NCBI GenBank assembly: GCA_035277525.1
Contig: DATEKH010000106.1
Location: forward strand, 8,143-72,142
Direction of reading: 5' to 3'
Length of the DNA: 64,000 nucleotides
Origin: CAIKMD01 sp035277525
Lineage (GTDB): Bacteria; Pseudomonadota; Alphaproteobacteria; ATCC43930; CGMCC-115725
The position numbers were made by a program, and so were the translations under genes. Shown here in pieces: positions 8,629-17,660 of the stretch (positions are counted from its first letter, which is position 1; each line of letters starts with the position of its first letter). The notes under the pieces were generated by a model, which was not told the origin of the DNA, made no database searches, and saw only the letters and a list, made by a program, of their open reading frames with translations.

Positions 8629-9711
8629 TCACATTAAGTCGTCGTAAAGGGCGCGGTAACATTGTGCGACGGCAGCGATGGAGTAATGATCAAGAACCCG
8701 TTGCCGTGCCGCCCTTCCCGCGCTTTGGCCGCGCGAGAGTACTGTCACCACGCTTTCGCTCAATGCGATCGGATCGCGCCGAGGCACGATAATACCGGTG
8801 TCAGAGATAATCGACGCCGCGTCGCCAACGTCCGTTGCGACACATGGCACACCACAAGCCATGGCTTCTCCAAGCACGTTGGGAAATCCCTCGCCGAAAG
8901 CAGATGAAAGGACTAGCACATCGAGTGCCGGTAAGAGTTGAGACACGTCATCGCGCTCTCCGAACGCATGAAAACGCGAGATAAGCGATGGCGGAACAGA
9001 AAGCTCTTCGGTGCCTCTTCCAACAACGAGGAATTTCGTGTTGGGACGGGCAGCAGCCACCCTCTCCGCAGCAGCAATAAAGGTCGGGTAATCCTTCATC
9101 GGATCGACGCGCGCGACCATACCCACGACCAGCTGCTCTTCGCTCGCGCCGATGAGGCGCCGAATCAGATTACGCGCCTCGCGATTGGGTCGAAATTCAT
9201 CCGTGTCAAAGCCATTCGGAATCAAGACCCACCGCTTGGAGCGGTAACCTACTGCCGCGTGAAAGCGCTGGCCTGCCTCACTGTTTACGACGATCGCCGC
9301 GGGAATTGTTGAGGTGCGCGCCAAAATCCAACGGATGATTCGCGTCCCGAGGCGGTATTGCGCGAGATCCATATCAGAACAGCGCAAATTCCACACGAGG
9401 CGCAAGTCGGGTAGAGAAGCCGAAGCGAGAAGGGCCAGCAAATCGGCGTGATAGAGCCAGCTCTGCAAAATCTGTGGCTGCTCGCGGCGAATGATTCGTC
9501 TCAATCGGAAGATCGCAGCTGGCGAAATCTGGCCGCGCTTCAATCCCAGTGCAACCACCGGCACGCCATGGGCGCGCAGTTCAGAACCGAACACACCCTC
9601 GTTCATCAACGATACGACGAGACTCGGCAAATCGAGGCGCTGGGCGATTCGCGCCAGCATCGTCTCCGCGCCGCCCCGATTAAGATCGGTGATGAGATGC
9701 AGGACCTTCAT
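8629..9711 (-). CDS. Glycosyltransferase family 4
   Basis: 360 residues from the preferred ATG at 9711, where the protein begins MKVLHLITDLNRGGAET as GT4 enzymes do. A longer frame from 9759 adds 16 non-conserved residues. Two Rossmann halves, with the nucleotide-sugar motif FGEGFPNVLGEAMACG (EX7E type) in the C-terminal half. It probably adds one sugar to the lipid-linked glycan at the cytoplasmic face. Donor and acceptor are unknown. Convergent with gmhB (19 bp gap). Confidence 0.9.
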   Translation of the reverse strand: MKVLHLITDLNRGGAETMLARIAQRLDLPSLVVSLMNEGVFGSELRAHGVPVVALGLKRGQISPAAIFRLRRIIRREQPQILQSWLYHADLLALLASASLPDLRLVWNLRCSDMDLAQYRLGTRIIRWILARTSTIPAAIVVNSEAGQRFHAAVGYRSKRWVLIPNGFDTDEFRPNREARNLIRRLIGASEEQLVVGMVARVDPMKDYPTFIAAAERVAAARPNTKFLVVGRGTEELSVPPSLISRFHAFGERDDVSQLLPALDVLVLSSAFGEGFPNVLGEAMACGVPCVATDVGDAASIISDTGIIVPRRDPIALSESVVTVLSRGQSAGRAARQRVLDHYSIAAVAQCYRALYDDLM

Positions 9712-9851
9712 GATGAAAACGATGGCAATGAAAGGCAGACAAGGTACAGCGTGCCACACTATTAACTTTGTAAGCGAGCGCCGTTGCGAAATAATTCCCT
9801 GAAAGTGATTAGCTCACCATCACGCCAGGGCCGGAGAAACTCGTAACCGAA

Positions 9852-10031
9852 CTACGCAGCTTCACCATTGCACACGCCTTCGAGCCGCCGTGCTTCCGCC
9901 TCGCATTCCGCTGCGTAATCATTGAGACGACGCGCGTCGCCGAGGCTCAAGGCCCAAGCGAACTGCCGCGCCCGCTCGGCCCGCGCCCGCCACCGCGCCG
10001 CACTTGCCGGCTCCATTCCCTCAACCCGCAT
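9852..10031 (-). CDS. Small Ala/Arg-rich helical protein of unknown function
   Basis: 59 residues from the ATG at 10031, which has GAGGGA seven bases upstream. An earlier ATG at 10073 has no ribosome site and overlaps the palindrome. The protein is almost entirely helical and rich in Arg, Ala and Glu (for example ARWRARAERARQFAW). It resembles short alphaproteobacterial helical proteins of unknown role, but I do not recognise a named family. It is divergent from the small protein at 10134, with a strong palindrome between them. Confidence 0.5.
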   Translation of the reverse strand: MRVEGMEPASAARWRARAERARQFAWALSLGDARRLNDYAAECEAEARRLEGVCNGEAA

Positions 10032-10072
10032 AGCATATTCCCTCGAAATCGGGTAATTCACGCTAATAACCA

Positions 10073-10093
10073 TATATTAACCAAGTTAATATA
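10073..10093. promoter_or_regulatory. Perfect 9-bp inverted repeat between divergent small genes (operator candidate)
   Basis: TATATTAAC-CAA-GTTAATATA: perfect 9-base arms around a 3-base spacer, in an AT-rich gap between the genes starting at 10031 (minus) and 10134 (plus). This is the form of binding site used by dimeric repressors. The gene at 10134 encodes a ribbon-helix-helix-like protein that could bind it. Confidence 0.55.
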
Positions 10094-10133
10094 CGGTAAA
10101 CCACGAACAGGATTTTGATCGGGGGCTCTGGGC

Positions 10134-10349
10134 ATGGCACGTCCAAGAAACAAGGCGGAAACGCGGTCGCTGACCGTCTCGGTCCCGATCCGACTTTACG
10201 ATTATCTGACCCACCTCGCTGGAAATTCCGTTCTGGGCGCGTCCGAATCGGAAGTGGCGAGCTTTCTTCTGACACAGCAGGTCATGGGCATGCTGAAGGA
10301 CGGCTTCCACGAATTGCGGATCCCGACCGCCGGCACCGATCCGAAATAG
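10134..10349 (+). CDS. Small ribbon-helix-helix-like protein (putative DNA-binding)
   Basis: 71 residues. MARPRNKAETRSLTVSVP matches the basic beta-strand start of CopG/Arc-type proteins. It is followed by two predicted helices (YDYLTHLAG and SESEVASFLLTQQV), the classical ribbon-helix-helix order. The fit is by pattern only. It lies just downstream of the 9-bp-arm palindrome, consistent with autoregulation. No partner toxin of recognisable family is present, although the divergent 59-residue protein could be examined as one. Confidence 0.6.
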   Translation: MARPRNKAETRSLTVSVPIRLYDYLTHLAGNSVLGASESEVASFLLTQQVMGMLKDGFHELRIPTAGTDPK

Positions 10350-10451
10350 CGAGCGCTGGTATTGAATGACATCTCGCTTTCGCCGCTTTGAGGGCGATGA
10401 TAGCGTGGCCCGCAGCTGGTAATACCCGACATATCCCGTGATGCCTCATCC

Positions 10452-11192
10452 GTGCATTACTCCCGCCTTCCGATCCTAAAGCGGCTCGTACCGAGCATTC
10501 GAAAGCGGCGAGCGTGGTTCACGCCGCCGCACCGATACCGAATCGTAAAGCGCGAAGGATCGCGTTTTCTCGTCAATTTCGCGAGCTGGGCGGACCGGAT
10601 GGTCGTCATTCGCGGCCTCGTTGAATACGAGCAAATCGACTTCTTGCTCCGGTGCATCCGAGGGCACCGTTGCACGATGTTTCTCGATATCGGCGCCCAC
10701 ATGGGCACCTACGCGATTACCGTGGCAAAGCGGACCCAATGCACGAAGATAATGGCATTCGAGCCGGATCCGCGCAATTACGCTCATCTTCAAGCCAACC
10801 TCCTGCTGAATGGCCTTGTCGGCGTTATCGAATCGCGAGCTGTCGCAATCAGCGATTCAGATGGTGACGTATCGTTTGTATTGGGTCCGCCGAGCCATGA
10901 TGTTTGGTCGCGAGTCGGCGAAGGCGACCAGGATTCGATCGCGATCAATGTCCCTTCCAGGCGCATAGACTCCATCATCGCTGTCACCGGTGAGTCGATC
11001 GCCCTCAAAATCGATATAGAAGGCCACGAGCTCACCGCGCTTGACGGGATGAAGGTTCTGCTACGAGAGAATCACTGTGTGGTGCAAGTCGAGTGCTTCG
11101 ATGACAAGCTGTCGGGATTCGAGGCGGCCATGCGCCGCCTCGGTTACCGCCTTGAGCACGCGATCGGACCTGATCGGTTTTTTGTGAATTGA
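10452..11192 (+). CDS. FkbM-family SAM-dependent methyltransferase
   Basis: 246 residues. SAM motif I is LDIGAHMGTYA, motif II region FEPDPRNY, and the family hallmark LKIDIEGHE lies near residue 190. FkbM-type enzymes O-methylate hydroxyls of sugars or polyketides; in glycan loci they usually methylate a sugar. It is a single gene between the small divergent pair and the O-antigen ligase. Start at 10452 (ATG); the basic N-terminus has no signal sequence. Confidence 0.85.
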   Translation: MHYSRLPILKRLVPSIRKRRAWFTPPHRYRIVKREGSRFLVNFASWADRMVVIRGLVEYEQIDFLLRCIRGHRCTMFLDIGAHMGTYAITVAKRTQCTKIMAFEPDPRNYAHLQANLLLNGLVGVIESRAVAISDSDGDVSFVLGPPSHDVWSRVGEGDQDSIAINVPSRRIDSIIAVTGESIALKIDIEGHELTALDGMKVLLRENHCVVQVECFDDKLSGFEAAMRRLGYRLEHAIGPDRFFVN

Positions 11193-11309
11193 GATGTCTT
11201 ACTCCGCTATCGCCCGTGGTACGGCGATGAACTTTGGGAATTCGAACACCGGTTGCGAGGCCCTCTTCGCGATTCGGTATCCCGATCCACTTCCGTCATA
11301 AAGGCGCCG

Positions 11310-12548
11310 ATGCAGCAGAGCCTTCGCGCGCGGGCCGCCGGCGCAATTCTCCCCGTCACCGCCTTGATCCTCCCGCCGCTCGCGGTGTTCGCGCCGCTCG
11401 GCGACGCGCCGCTCTTGGCCGTGGCCGCGCTAGCGATAATCGTGCTGGACGGGCCGCGATGCCTCGCCAGCCTCGATGCGCTGAAGAGCCTGGCGGTCCT
11501 GCTGGCAGCCTTGGGGCTATGGGGAGCCGCATCGGCCGCGTGGTCGATCCTGCCGGGCCATAGCCTTTTCGAGGGCGGGCGCTTTCTGCTGGAGAGCGCC
11601 GGCGGATTGGTCTTCCTGGCGCGGGCGCTCGCCGCCAGCGACGAGGAGCGCCGCCGGCTCGCCCGGGCCTTGAGCCTCGGCATTGTCCTGGCTGTGCTCC
11701 TCCTCGCCCTCGAGCGCTTCGCGAATGCGCCTGTGACGCGCTGGTGGCTCGGCATTCCGGCGACCGAGGGCCTTAACCTCTCGCGCTTTGACCGCGGCGT
11801 GACGGTCCTCGTCCTCGTCCTCTGGCCCATGCTCTGCGCCGCAACGCCGGTGTGGTGGCGGGGCATCCTCCTGCTGGCGGTGGTCGGTATGGCCGCCCTG
11901 ATGGCGAGCGCCACCGCGCTTCTAGCGGCGCTGGCGAGCCTTGCCGCTTTCGTCATCGCCAGGCTCGCGCCGCGCGCCACCGCCGGGGCGATCATTGCCG
12001 GGCTTTTGGGAATCAGCATCGCCATTCCGCTCGCGGTGCCGGGCTACGACACGACGGTCGCGTTGCACGAGCAAGCACCCTGGATCAAATGGTCGGGCAT
12101 CCATCGCCTGCTGATCTGGCGCTTTGCCGCCGACCGGGTCGCGGAGCGGCCGATTCTGGGCTGGGGCATGGATGCGTCGCGCGAGATCCCGGGCGGCAAG
12201 GTCGAGTTCAACGACGTCCTGCCCGCGCTCCACTACCCCGGCGGGGCGCAGCGCCTGCCGCTCCATCCGCATGACGCGGTCCTGCAATTGCAGCTTGAGC
12301 TGGGCGTTCCGGGCCTCGCCCTGGGCCTTGCCGTCATTCTCTGGCCGATTTGGCGGATCGGCTGGCCGGCGCGGTTCTCGCCCGGCCGGCGCGCCGGCGC
12401 GCTTGCCCTCGGCGTCGCCACGCTGATCGTCGGGCTATTGAGTTTTGGCGTGTGGCAGGCCTGGTGGCTCTCGACGGTGTGGCTCGCTGCTGGCCTCTTT
12501 GCAGCGACGAAGGGCCGAGAAACGATTCGACCCGATCATTCCGTTTGA
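11310..12548 (+). CDS. O-antigen ligase/polymerase-like membrane protein (Wzy_C/WaaL superfamily)
   Basis: 412 residues from the ATG at 11310; a longer frame from 11253 adds a polar, non-membrane stretch. About ten hydrophobic segments. A large periplasmic loop before the last segments carries HRLLIWRFAADRVAERP, GWGMDASR and HPHDAVLQLQLELG, the arrangement seen in the Wzy_C domain of WaaL-type ligases, where the His of HPHD is typical. It probably joins a lipid-linked glycan to lipid A core or polymerises repeat units. Confidence 0.8.
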   Translation: MQQSLRARAAGAILPVTALILPPLAVFAPLGDAPLLAVAALAIIVLDGPRCLASLDALKSLAVLLAALGLWGAASAAWSILPGHSLFEGGRFLLESAGGLVFLARALAASDEERRRLARALSLGIVLAVLLLALERFANAPVTRWWLGIPATEGLNLSRFDRGVTVLVLVLWPMLCAATPVWWRGILLLAVVGMAALMASATALLAALASLAAFVIARLAPRATAGAIIAGLLGISIAIPLAVPGYDTTVALHEQAPWIKWSGIHRLLIWRFAADRVAERPILGWGMDASREIPGGKVEFNDVLPALHYPGGAQRLPLHPHDAVLQLQLELGVPGLALGLAVILWPIWRIGWPARFSPGRRAGALALGVATLIVGLLSFGVWQAWWLSTVWLAAGLFAATKGRETIRPDHSV

Positions 12549-12609
12549 AAGCCGCTTCGATCGGCGGCCATCCTTGTCGGGGCCTCTGTCAATCGCGCCC
12601 GGCAGGCCA

Positions 12610-13620
12610 TCAAGCAAAGCGAGGGTAGTCGACAAATGTTTCTGGAGCGAACATTTCCTCGATTGTAATCCGGCGTTTCGAGAGGCCTTGCTCGTCGTGA
12701 TAGCGCAAAAAAGTCTCGATGGCTTTACGATTTGCTTCAACCCCGTACGGCCACCAATCGTCGCCCATAGTCTCACGAATATCGTCGAAGAGCGCGCTTA
12801 CCCACGGGAAACTGTACGCAATATGGAAGTTGATGGCGCGGCGCTGATACTGCGCCATGGCCAGGGCCTTTGCTTCTTTGAAAGCTTTATAAAGCGATTG
12901 CGGTAGCCACCGATGCTTCTCGTACAGATCGCGCCGAATCGCGATAGTGTGCATGATCGGGAAAATCCCCGTCTTGGAAAAATACGCCCGCTCAACGCTG
13001 CGGTAGTTCTCGAACAAGCGACTGATCTTCTTTGACCCGCGGAGCAGTGATGGCGGGACGATGCCCGAGTAGAAGGCGTCGATTTCGCCGCTTTCCAGCA
13101 TCGCATCCAATGTCTGGTCGGGCCGGATTTGCTCGACGCGAATGTCGTTCCGCGGCAGAAAGGGCGCGAAGTCGCGGCGCAGGGTCTCGTCCACGGCGCC
13201 GACGTAATAGGTGACGCTATTCACCGGCACGCCATACTCGTCGCTGAGGATGCCGCGCGGCCAGATTGCGCCATCATGACCATAGGCAAAGGGTTCGCCG
13301 ACCTTCTTGCCGATCAGATCTTTGGCAGTGCGAATGCCGCTCCCGCGATGGATATAAATTGCAGAGTGCCGGAAGAGCCGAACCGGGAAGACGGGTATCG
13401 CGATATAAGGCGGATTTTCGAGCCCCAAGGTGCTGACATAGAATTTCATCCCCATCTCGGCGACGTCGAATTCGTTGAACTGCAGATTGCGCTGAAAGTT
13501 CTCGGCCGGGAATACGTTCAAATAATTGAGGCTGACGCCTTCGGGCTTTACCGTGCCGTCGCGGAGCGGCCGTGTGATGTCGTAATCCCAACAAGCGAGC
13601 GAGAGTTCGAGATCGGCCAT
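12610..13620 (-). CDS. 4,5-dihydroxyphthalate decarboxylase-like / periplasmic-binding-fold protein (copy 1 of 3)
   Basis: 336 residues without a signal peptide. It shares FDVAEMG, PPYIAIPVFP, RHSAIYI, DLIGKKVGE, YGHDGA, ILSDEYGV and WWPYG with the proteins at 13819-14811 and 59973-60968, so all three are paralogs. Such proteins are annotated as Pht5-type 4,5-dihydroxyphthalate decarboxylases or as binding-protein-like. The fold is that of type 2 periplasmic binding proteins, but the lack of a signal peptide favours a cytosolic enzyme. It is divergent from copy 2 across a 198-bp gap. Confidence 0.75.
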   Translation of the reverse strand: MADLELSLACWDYDITRPLRDGTVKPEGVSLNYLNVFPAENFQRNLQFNEFDVAEMGMKFYVSTLGLENPPYIAIPVFPVRLFRHSAIYIHRGSGIRTAKDLIGKKVGEPFAYGHDGAIWPRGILSDEYGVPVNSVTYYVGAVDETLRRDFAPFLPRNDIRVEQIRPDQTLDAMLESGEIDAFYSGIVPPSLLRGSKKISRLFENYRSVERAYFSKTGIFPIMHTIAIRRDLYEKHRWLPQSLYKAFKEAKALAMAQYQRRAINFHIAYSFPWVSALFDDIRETMGDDWWPYGVEANRKAIETFLRYHDEQGLSKRRITIEEMFAPETFVDYPRFA

Positions 13621-13818
13621 AGCTCGGATCCTTTGCTGGCTCTCTATGACGGCTCACCCCACATCAAACGTTACGCCGCGCCGGCATCGGAGTCCGGGAG
13701 TTGCCGCGGCAGGCCCGATGATTGGCGCGGAGATGGAAGCTATGATAGCGTTTGTCGATAGCGGCGGCATTAGAACCACGCCGATTTGGGGCGGCGCGCG
13801 CAAGGGAAAGGACGTTTG

Positions 13819-14811
13819 ATGGCCAATCTGCCTCTGACCCTTGCCTGCCTTAAATACAATCATGTGCGCGCGTTACTGGACGGGGACGTCCACCCCGAGG
13901 GAATCGATTTGACCTGTCTCGACCTCGATCCCGAGGAAATCCATCCGCGTATGTTGCGCGACCGGGAATTCGACGCTTCCGAACTCGGCCTCACCTTTTA
14001 TCTCGGCACGCTCGCACGAGATGACCCGCCGTTCATCGCGATCCCGGTGTTCACCTCGCGCGGCTTTCGCCATGGCACGATTTATGTCAACGGTAAATGC
14101 GGGATCGAGAAGCCCGAAGACCTGATCGGGCGCAAGGTCGGCGAGCAACGCGCCTATGGCCACGATGCCGGGATGTGGTCCAAGGGAATCCTCAGCGACG
14201 AGTATGGCGTAAAGGCGGATCAACTGACCTACTATATCGGCGGGGTCCACAATCCCGTCCCCGGCGCTCATTGGCTGCCGCATGCGCCGCCGGCTCACGT
14301 CGAGATCCATCACCTCGGGCCAGGCCAAACCTTGTCCCCCATGCTCGAATCCGGCGAAATCGATGCGCTGTTCGCAGCCACCCAGCCGCGCGGTCTCGAG
14401 AGCGGGATCGTGCGTCGCTTGTTCCCGGACCACGTTGCGCACGAGCGCGAATATTTCCGCAGGACCGGTATCCACCCGATCATGCACACTGTCGTCATCA
14501 AGCGCGAGATCGTACGAAAGAATCCCTGGGTGCCGCGCGCGCTCTATCGGGCATTCCGTGAGGCGAAGCGTCGGCATGACGAATATTACCGCTCGATCGC
14601 AACCAAGATGCACCGGGTTCTGACGTTGTGTTGGGCGACCGAGCTTTATGCCGAGAACCGCAAGCTGATGGGCGAAGATTCTTGGCCCTATGGAGTCGCG
14701 TCGAACCGCGCGGCGCTCGAGACCGCGCTGCGCTACCACCACGAACAGGGTATGTCGAAGCGCCGGTTCAAGATCGAGGAAATCTTCGCGCCAGACACTC
14801 TGGACGATTGA
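13819..14811 (+). CDS. 4,5-dihydroxyphthalate decarboxylase-like protein (copy 2 of 3)
   Basis: 330 residues from the ATG at 13819 (MANLPLTLACL), which aligns with the starts of both paralogs; a longer frame from 13786 is not conserved. Shares FDASELG, PPFIAIPVF, DLIGRKVGE, YGHDAG and ILSDEYGV with the other two. No signal peptide. A solute-binding protein follows 76 bp downstream, so this may be one small catabolic or uptake unit inserted between glycan genes. The true substrate is unknown. Confidence 0.75.
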   Translation: MANLPLTLACLKYNHVRALLDGDVHPEGIDLTCLDLDPEEIHPRMLRDREFDASELGLTFYLGTLARDDPPFIAIPVFTSRGFRHGTIYVNGKCGIEKPEDLIGRKVGEQRAYGHDAGMWSKGILSDEYGVKADQLTYYIGGVHNPVPGAHWLPHAPPAHVEIHHLGPGQTLSPMLESGEIDALFAATQPRGLESGIVRRLFPDHVAHEREYFRRTGIHPIMHTVVIKREIVRKNPWVPRALYRAFREAKRRHDEYYRSIATKMHRVLTLCWATELYAENRKLMGEDSWPYGVASNRAALETALRYHHEQGMSKRRFKIEEIFAPDTLDD

Positions 14812-14887
14812 GGCGCATGGCGCAGCCATCGTGTAAGTTGGCGCGAACCGGCCTCATCCGGGAGGGCCGACTTAGGAAGGAAAGAAC

Positions 14888-15901
14888 ATGAATACCCGAC
14901 TTCTGCGCATGCTCGCGCTTGCCGGTGCGCTCGTCGTTTCGATCGCGACTGCGCGTGCGGATCCCACGGAGATCAAGATCGGTGTGCTGAAGGTCGGCGC
15001 GACAGGGCCCGTTTACGTCGGTCTCGCGCACGGGTATTTCGAGCAGGAAGGGCTGAAACCCGAGCTCGTCTATTTCGGCGCCGGCTCGGCCGTCGCCGAA
15101 GCGGTCGTGGCCGGTTCGGTCGACGTCGGCGTAACCGGTCTCACGGCGGGACTCTATAACCTCGCGGCCGAGAATCAGATTCGGGTTATCAGCGGGCTGC
15201 ACCGCGAGTGGCCGGGCTTCCACGAGCTCGGCTATTTCGCCTCGCCCCATGCCTGGGCGATGGGCTGGCGAAGCTTCAAGGACTTCCCGGGCCACTCGGT
15301 CGCGATCACGACGATCGGTTCGACCACGCATTACGCGCTCGGGCTGCTCGCCGAGCATGAGGGCTTCAAACTGTCCGATGTCCAGGCCATGCCGATGCAG
15401 CAGATACCGAACAGCGCTTCTGCGGTCTTGGGGAACAAGGCCGATTTCGGTCTTTTGCCAAGCACGTTCTCGGACCGCGTGGCCGCGGCAGGCGGCAATC
15501 TCGTGGGATGGGTCGGCGACGTCACGCCTTGGCAGATTGGCTCCGTGTTCACATCGAAGAAGGCGGCCGACACGCGGCATGACATGCTCGAGCGGTTCCT
15601 CGCCGCCATGCGCAAATCGGCGCATGATTACTATGACGCCTTCACGACACCCGACGGCAAGCGGCGCGACGGGCCGACGGCGCAAGCTGTCCTCGAGATC
15701 ATCTCAAAGCAGCTCGGCGTGCCGGCGGCCCGTCTCGACGATGAGGTGCCCTACCTCGATCCGCAGATGCGTATCGATCTCGCCGACATAGACCACCAGA
15801 TTGCATGGTACACCGAGCATCACATGATCAAAGCGCCCGTGACCGGGAAACAGGTGGTCGATCTGCGCTACGCCTCGCTGATGCACCCCGGCGCTAAATG
15901 A
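14888..15901 (+). CDS. Periplasmic solute-binding protein, NMT1/SsuA-like (NitT/TauT type)
   Basis: 337 residues with an N-terminal signal peptide (hydrophobic run 6-20, cleavage near ARADP). The mature start EIKIGVLKVGATGPVYVGL and the motif GSVDVGVTG are typical of NMT1-type binding proteins for nitrate, taurine, sulfonates or aromatic acids. GGAAGGAAAG lies just upstream of the ATG. No permease or ATPase gene of this transporter is beside it, so the transporter is elsewhere or the protein serves another partner. Confidence 0.85.
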   Translation: MNTRLLRMLALAGALVVSIATARADPTEIKIGVLKVGATGPVYVGLAHGYFEQEGLKPELVYFGAGSAVAEAVVAGSVDVGVTGLTAGLYNLAAENQIRVISGLHREWPGFHELGYFASPHAWAMGWRSFKDFPGHSVAITTIGSTTHYALGLLAEHEGFKLSDVQAMPMQQIPNSASAVLGNKADFGLLPSTFSDRVAAAGGNLVGWVGDVTPWQIGSVFTSKKAADTRHDMLERFLAAMRKSAHDYYDAFTTPDGKRRDGPTAQAVLEIISKQLGVPAARLDDEVPYLDPQMRIDLADIDHQIAWYTEHHMIKAPVTGKQVVDLRYASLMHPGAK

Positions 15902-16018
15902 GCGGAATCCGGCGCGACGACAACCGCGCTCGCCTATGGCGCGTATCACGGTCTCGTTGTCGCACGCCCTCAATGCTCACGAGGCGGGGAGCGATCCGAT
16001 GTGGCCGTTGGATCGACG

Positions 16019-16570
16019 TTAAATTCGGCTCAGCTCCGGCACCTCGTCGATGGTGGGCAGCCGCCGGTCTTTCTCGGAGATACGGCTGATTTTCATCGGC
16101 CAAGCGATTCCGAGAACGGGGTCGTCGTGGCGAATGCCTCGCGCCGCTTCCGGAACGTGAAAGGTCGATATCAAATAGCTGACCTCGGTGTTGTCCTCGA
16201 GCGTCTGGAATCCATGGGCGAACGCGGCGGGTATGTAGAGCATTCGGTGCGACGCTGCCGTCAGTTCGACGCCGAGCCATTGGCGGAAGGTGGGAGAGGC
16301 CGGGCGCAAATCGACGATGACGTCATAAATGGCGCCGCGCACGCATTGCACGAGCTTGGTCTCGGAATGCGGCGGGGATTGAAAATGCAGGCCGCGAAGG
16401 GTGCCGCGAAGGGGATTGACCGAAATGCTCGCCTGAACATAGTCCGTTTCCAAATTCTGCGCCGCGAATTCACGACGGCACCATGTCCGCGCGAAGAAGC
16501 CCCGCTCGTCCGATAGGCGCTCGACGTCGATCAGATACGCGCCCGCAAGGCGGGTTTCATGAAAGATCAT
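16019..16570 (-). CDS. rfbC: dTDP-4-dehydrorhamnose 3,5-epimerase-like protein (RmlC/RfbC)
   Basis: 183 residues, cupin fold of RmlC. GTLRGLHFQ carries catalytic H62, followed by KLVQCVRGAIYDVIVDLR and YIPAAFAHGF. It epimerises C3 and/or C5 of a nucleotide 4-keto sugar. As no rmlA, rmlB or rmlD is in the window and the upstream partner is CDP-linked RfbF, its substrate may be a CDP- rather than dTDP-sugar (inference). Last gene of the leftward 20013-16019 operon; its start overlaps the previous gene by 14 bp. Confidence 0.88.
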   Translation of the reverse strand: MIFHETRLAGAYLIDVERLSDERGFFARTWCRREFAAQNLETDYVQASISVNPLRGTLRGLHFQSPPHSETKLVQCVRGAIYDVIVDLRPASPTFRQWLGVELTAASHRMLYIPAAFAHGFQTLEDNTEVSYLISTFHVPEAARGIRHDDPVLGIAWPMKISRISEKDRRLPTIDEVPELSRI

Positions 16571-17660
16571 TCGCCCGCCAATAGAGATTGGGCTCGAGCT
16601 GCTTCGTCTCGAGCAGATATTTGAGCTGCCGCAACCGCGTGAATGGCGGGGCTGTGAAGACCTGTTCGGTCATTCCGACCTGGTCGAAGACGCGACGCAG
16701 TTGCTCGGCGCCATTTTGAATGTTCCATCGACAGCGAAAATTCGGCAGATGCTTGCGAATTTTTTGAAACGATACGCGATAACTCCTGTTATCGCCGTTG
16801 TTGCTGCCGATGGCGACGGAGCACCCGGGAAAGACCGTTGCGACGGCATCGACGATTTCGCGAATTCGGTAGTTCTGGCTGTCGTCGCCGACGTTGAAGA
16901 CTTCGTTCGCGACCGCCTCTTCGGGGGCCTCGAGACACGCGATGATCGCGTCGCAAATGTCTTCAACATGCACCAGCGGCCGCCACGGCGTGCCGTCGCT
17001 GGTCATGCGGATGCAACGCGTGGTCCAGGCGAGGCCGGCGAGGTTGTTGAGCACGATGTCGAAGCGCATCCGCGGCGACGCGCCAAAGGCCGTGGCATTG
17101 CGCAGAAACGTGGGGATGAAATTCCGGTCCGCCAGCGCCGCGACGTCGCGCTCGACCAGGACCTTGCAGCGCGCATAGGCGGTTTGCGGTTCGATCGGCG
17201 AGGTTTCGGTCCGCTCTTCATTCTCCGCCACGCCATAGATGCTGCACGATGAGCTATAGATGAAACGGCGCACGCCCGCTCTCTTGGCTTTTTCCGCAAG
17301 CGCCGCCGAGCCTTCATAATTGATGTTGTAAGTCGACCGTTCGTCGAATTCGCACAGCGGATCGTTGGACAATTCCGCCAGATGGATCACCGCGTCGAAG
17401 CCGCGAAGCTCGTCGACGGTGATACGCCGCGTATCGCGGCACAGCGTGACAGGTCGATCGCAGCCGTCGTGATAGAGCATTCCTTGCGTGTAAAAGCCGG
17501 TATCCGCGCCGACAACGCTGTAGCCTGACTTGAGGAGGCGCGCCGACAGAACGTAGCCGATATAGCCTTCCGCTCCTGTGACGAGAAGCCGCGGCTTCTC
17601 GCTTTTCGTGTCGGCTCGGCGTTCGGCGCGCGATCTCGAGCCCACTACCATATCTTCCAT
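16557..17660 (-). CDS. NAD-dependent nucleotide-sugar epimerase/dehydratase (extended SDR)
   Basis: 367 residues from the ATG at 17660, whose start lies inside the end of rfbF (16-bp overlap); the frame stays open to 17798 but that part is not conserved. GAEGYIG dinucleotide motif, then SSSCSIYG and the catalytic YARCK. It resembles the 2362-3357 protein. Located between rfbF and rfbC, it probably acts as dehydratase, epimerase or reductase on the CDP-activated sugar. Confidence 0.87.
   Translation of the reverse strand: MEDMVVGSRSRAERRADTKSEKPRLLVTGAEGYIGYVLSARLLKSGYSVVGADTGFYTQGMLYHDGCDRPVTLCRDTRRITVDELRGFDAVIHLAELSNDPLCEFDERSTYNINYEGSAALAEKAKRAGVRRFIYSSSCSIYGVAENEERTETSPIEPQTAYARCKVLVERDVAALADRNFIPTFLRNATAFGASPRMRFDIVLNNLAGLAWTTRCIRMTSDGTPWRPLVHVEDICDAIIACLEAPEEAVANEVFNVGDDSQNYRIREIVDAVATVFPGCSVAIGSNNGDNRSYRVSFQKIRKHLPNFRCRWNIQNGAEQLRRVFDQVGMTEQVFTAPPFTRLRQLKYLLETKQLEPNLYWRANDLS

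Noticed and set aside
10031..10349. Divergent small genes considered as a known toxin-antitoxin pair
   Set aside because: The ribbon-helix-helix-like part fits an antitoxin, but the partner has no recognised toxin fold and the genes are divergent rather than in one operon.
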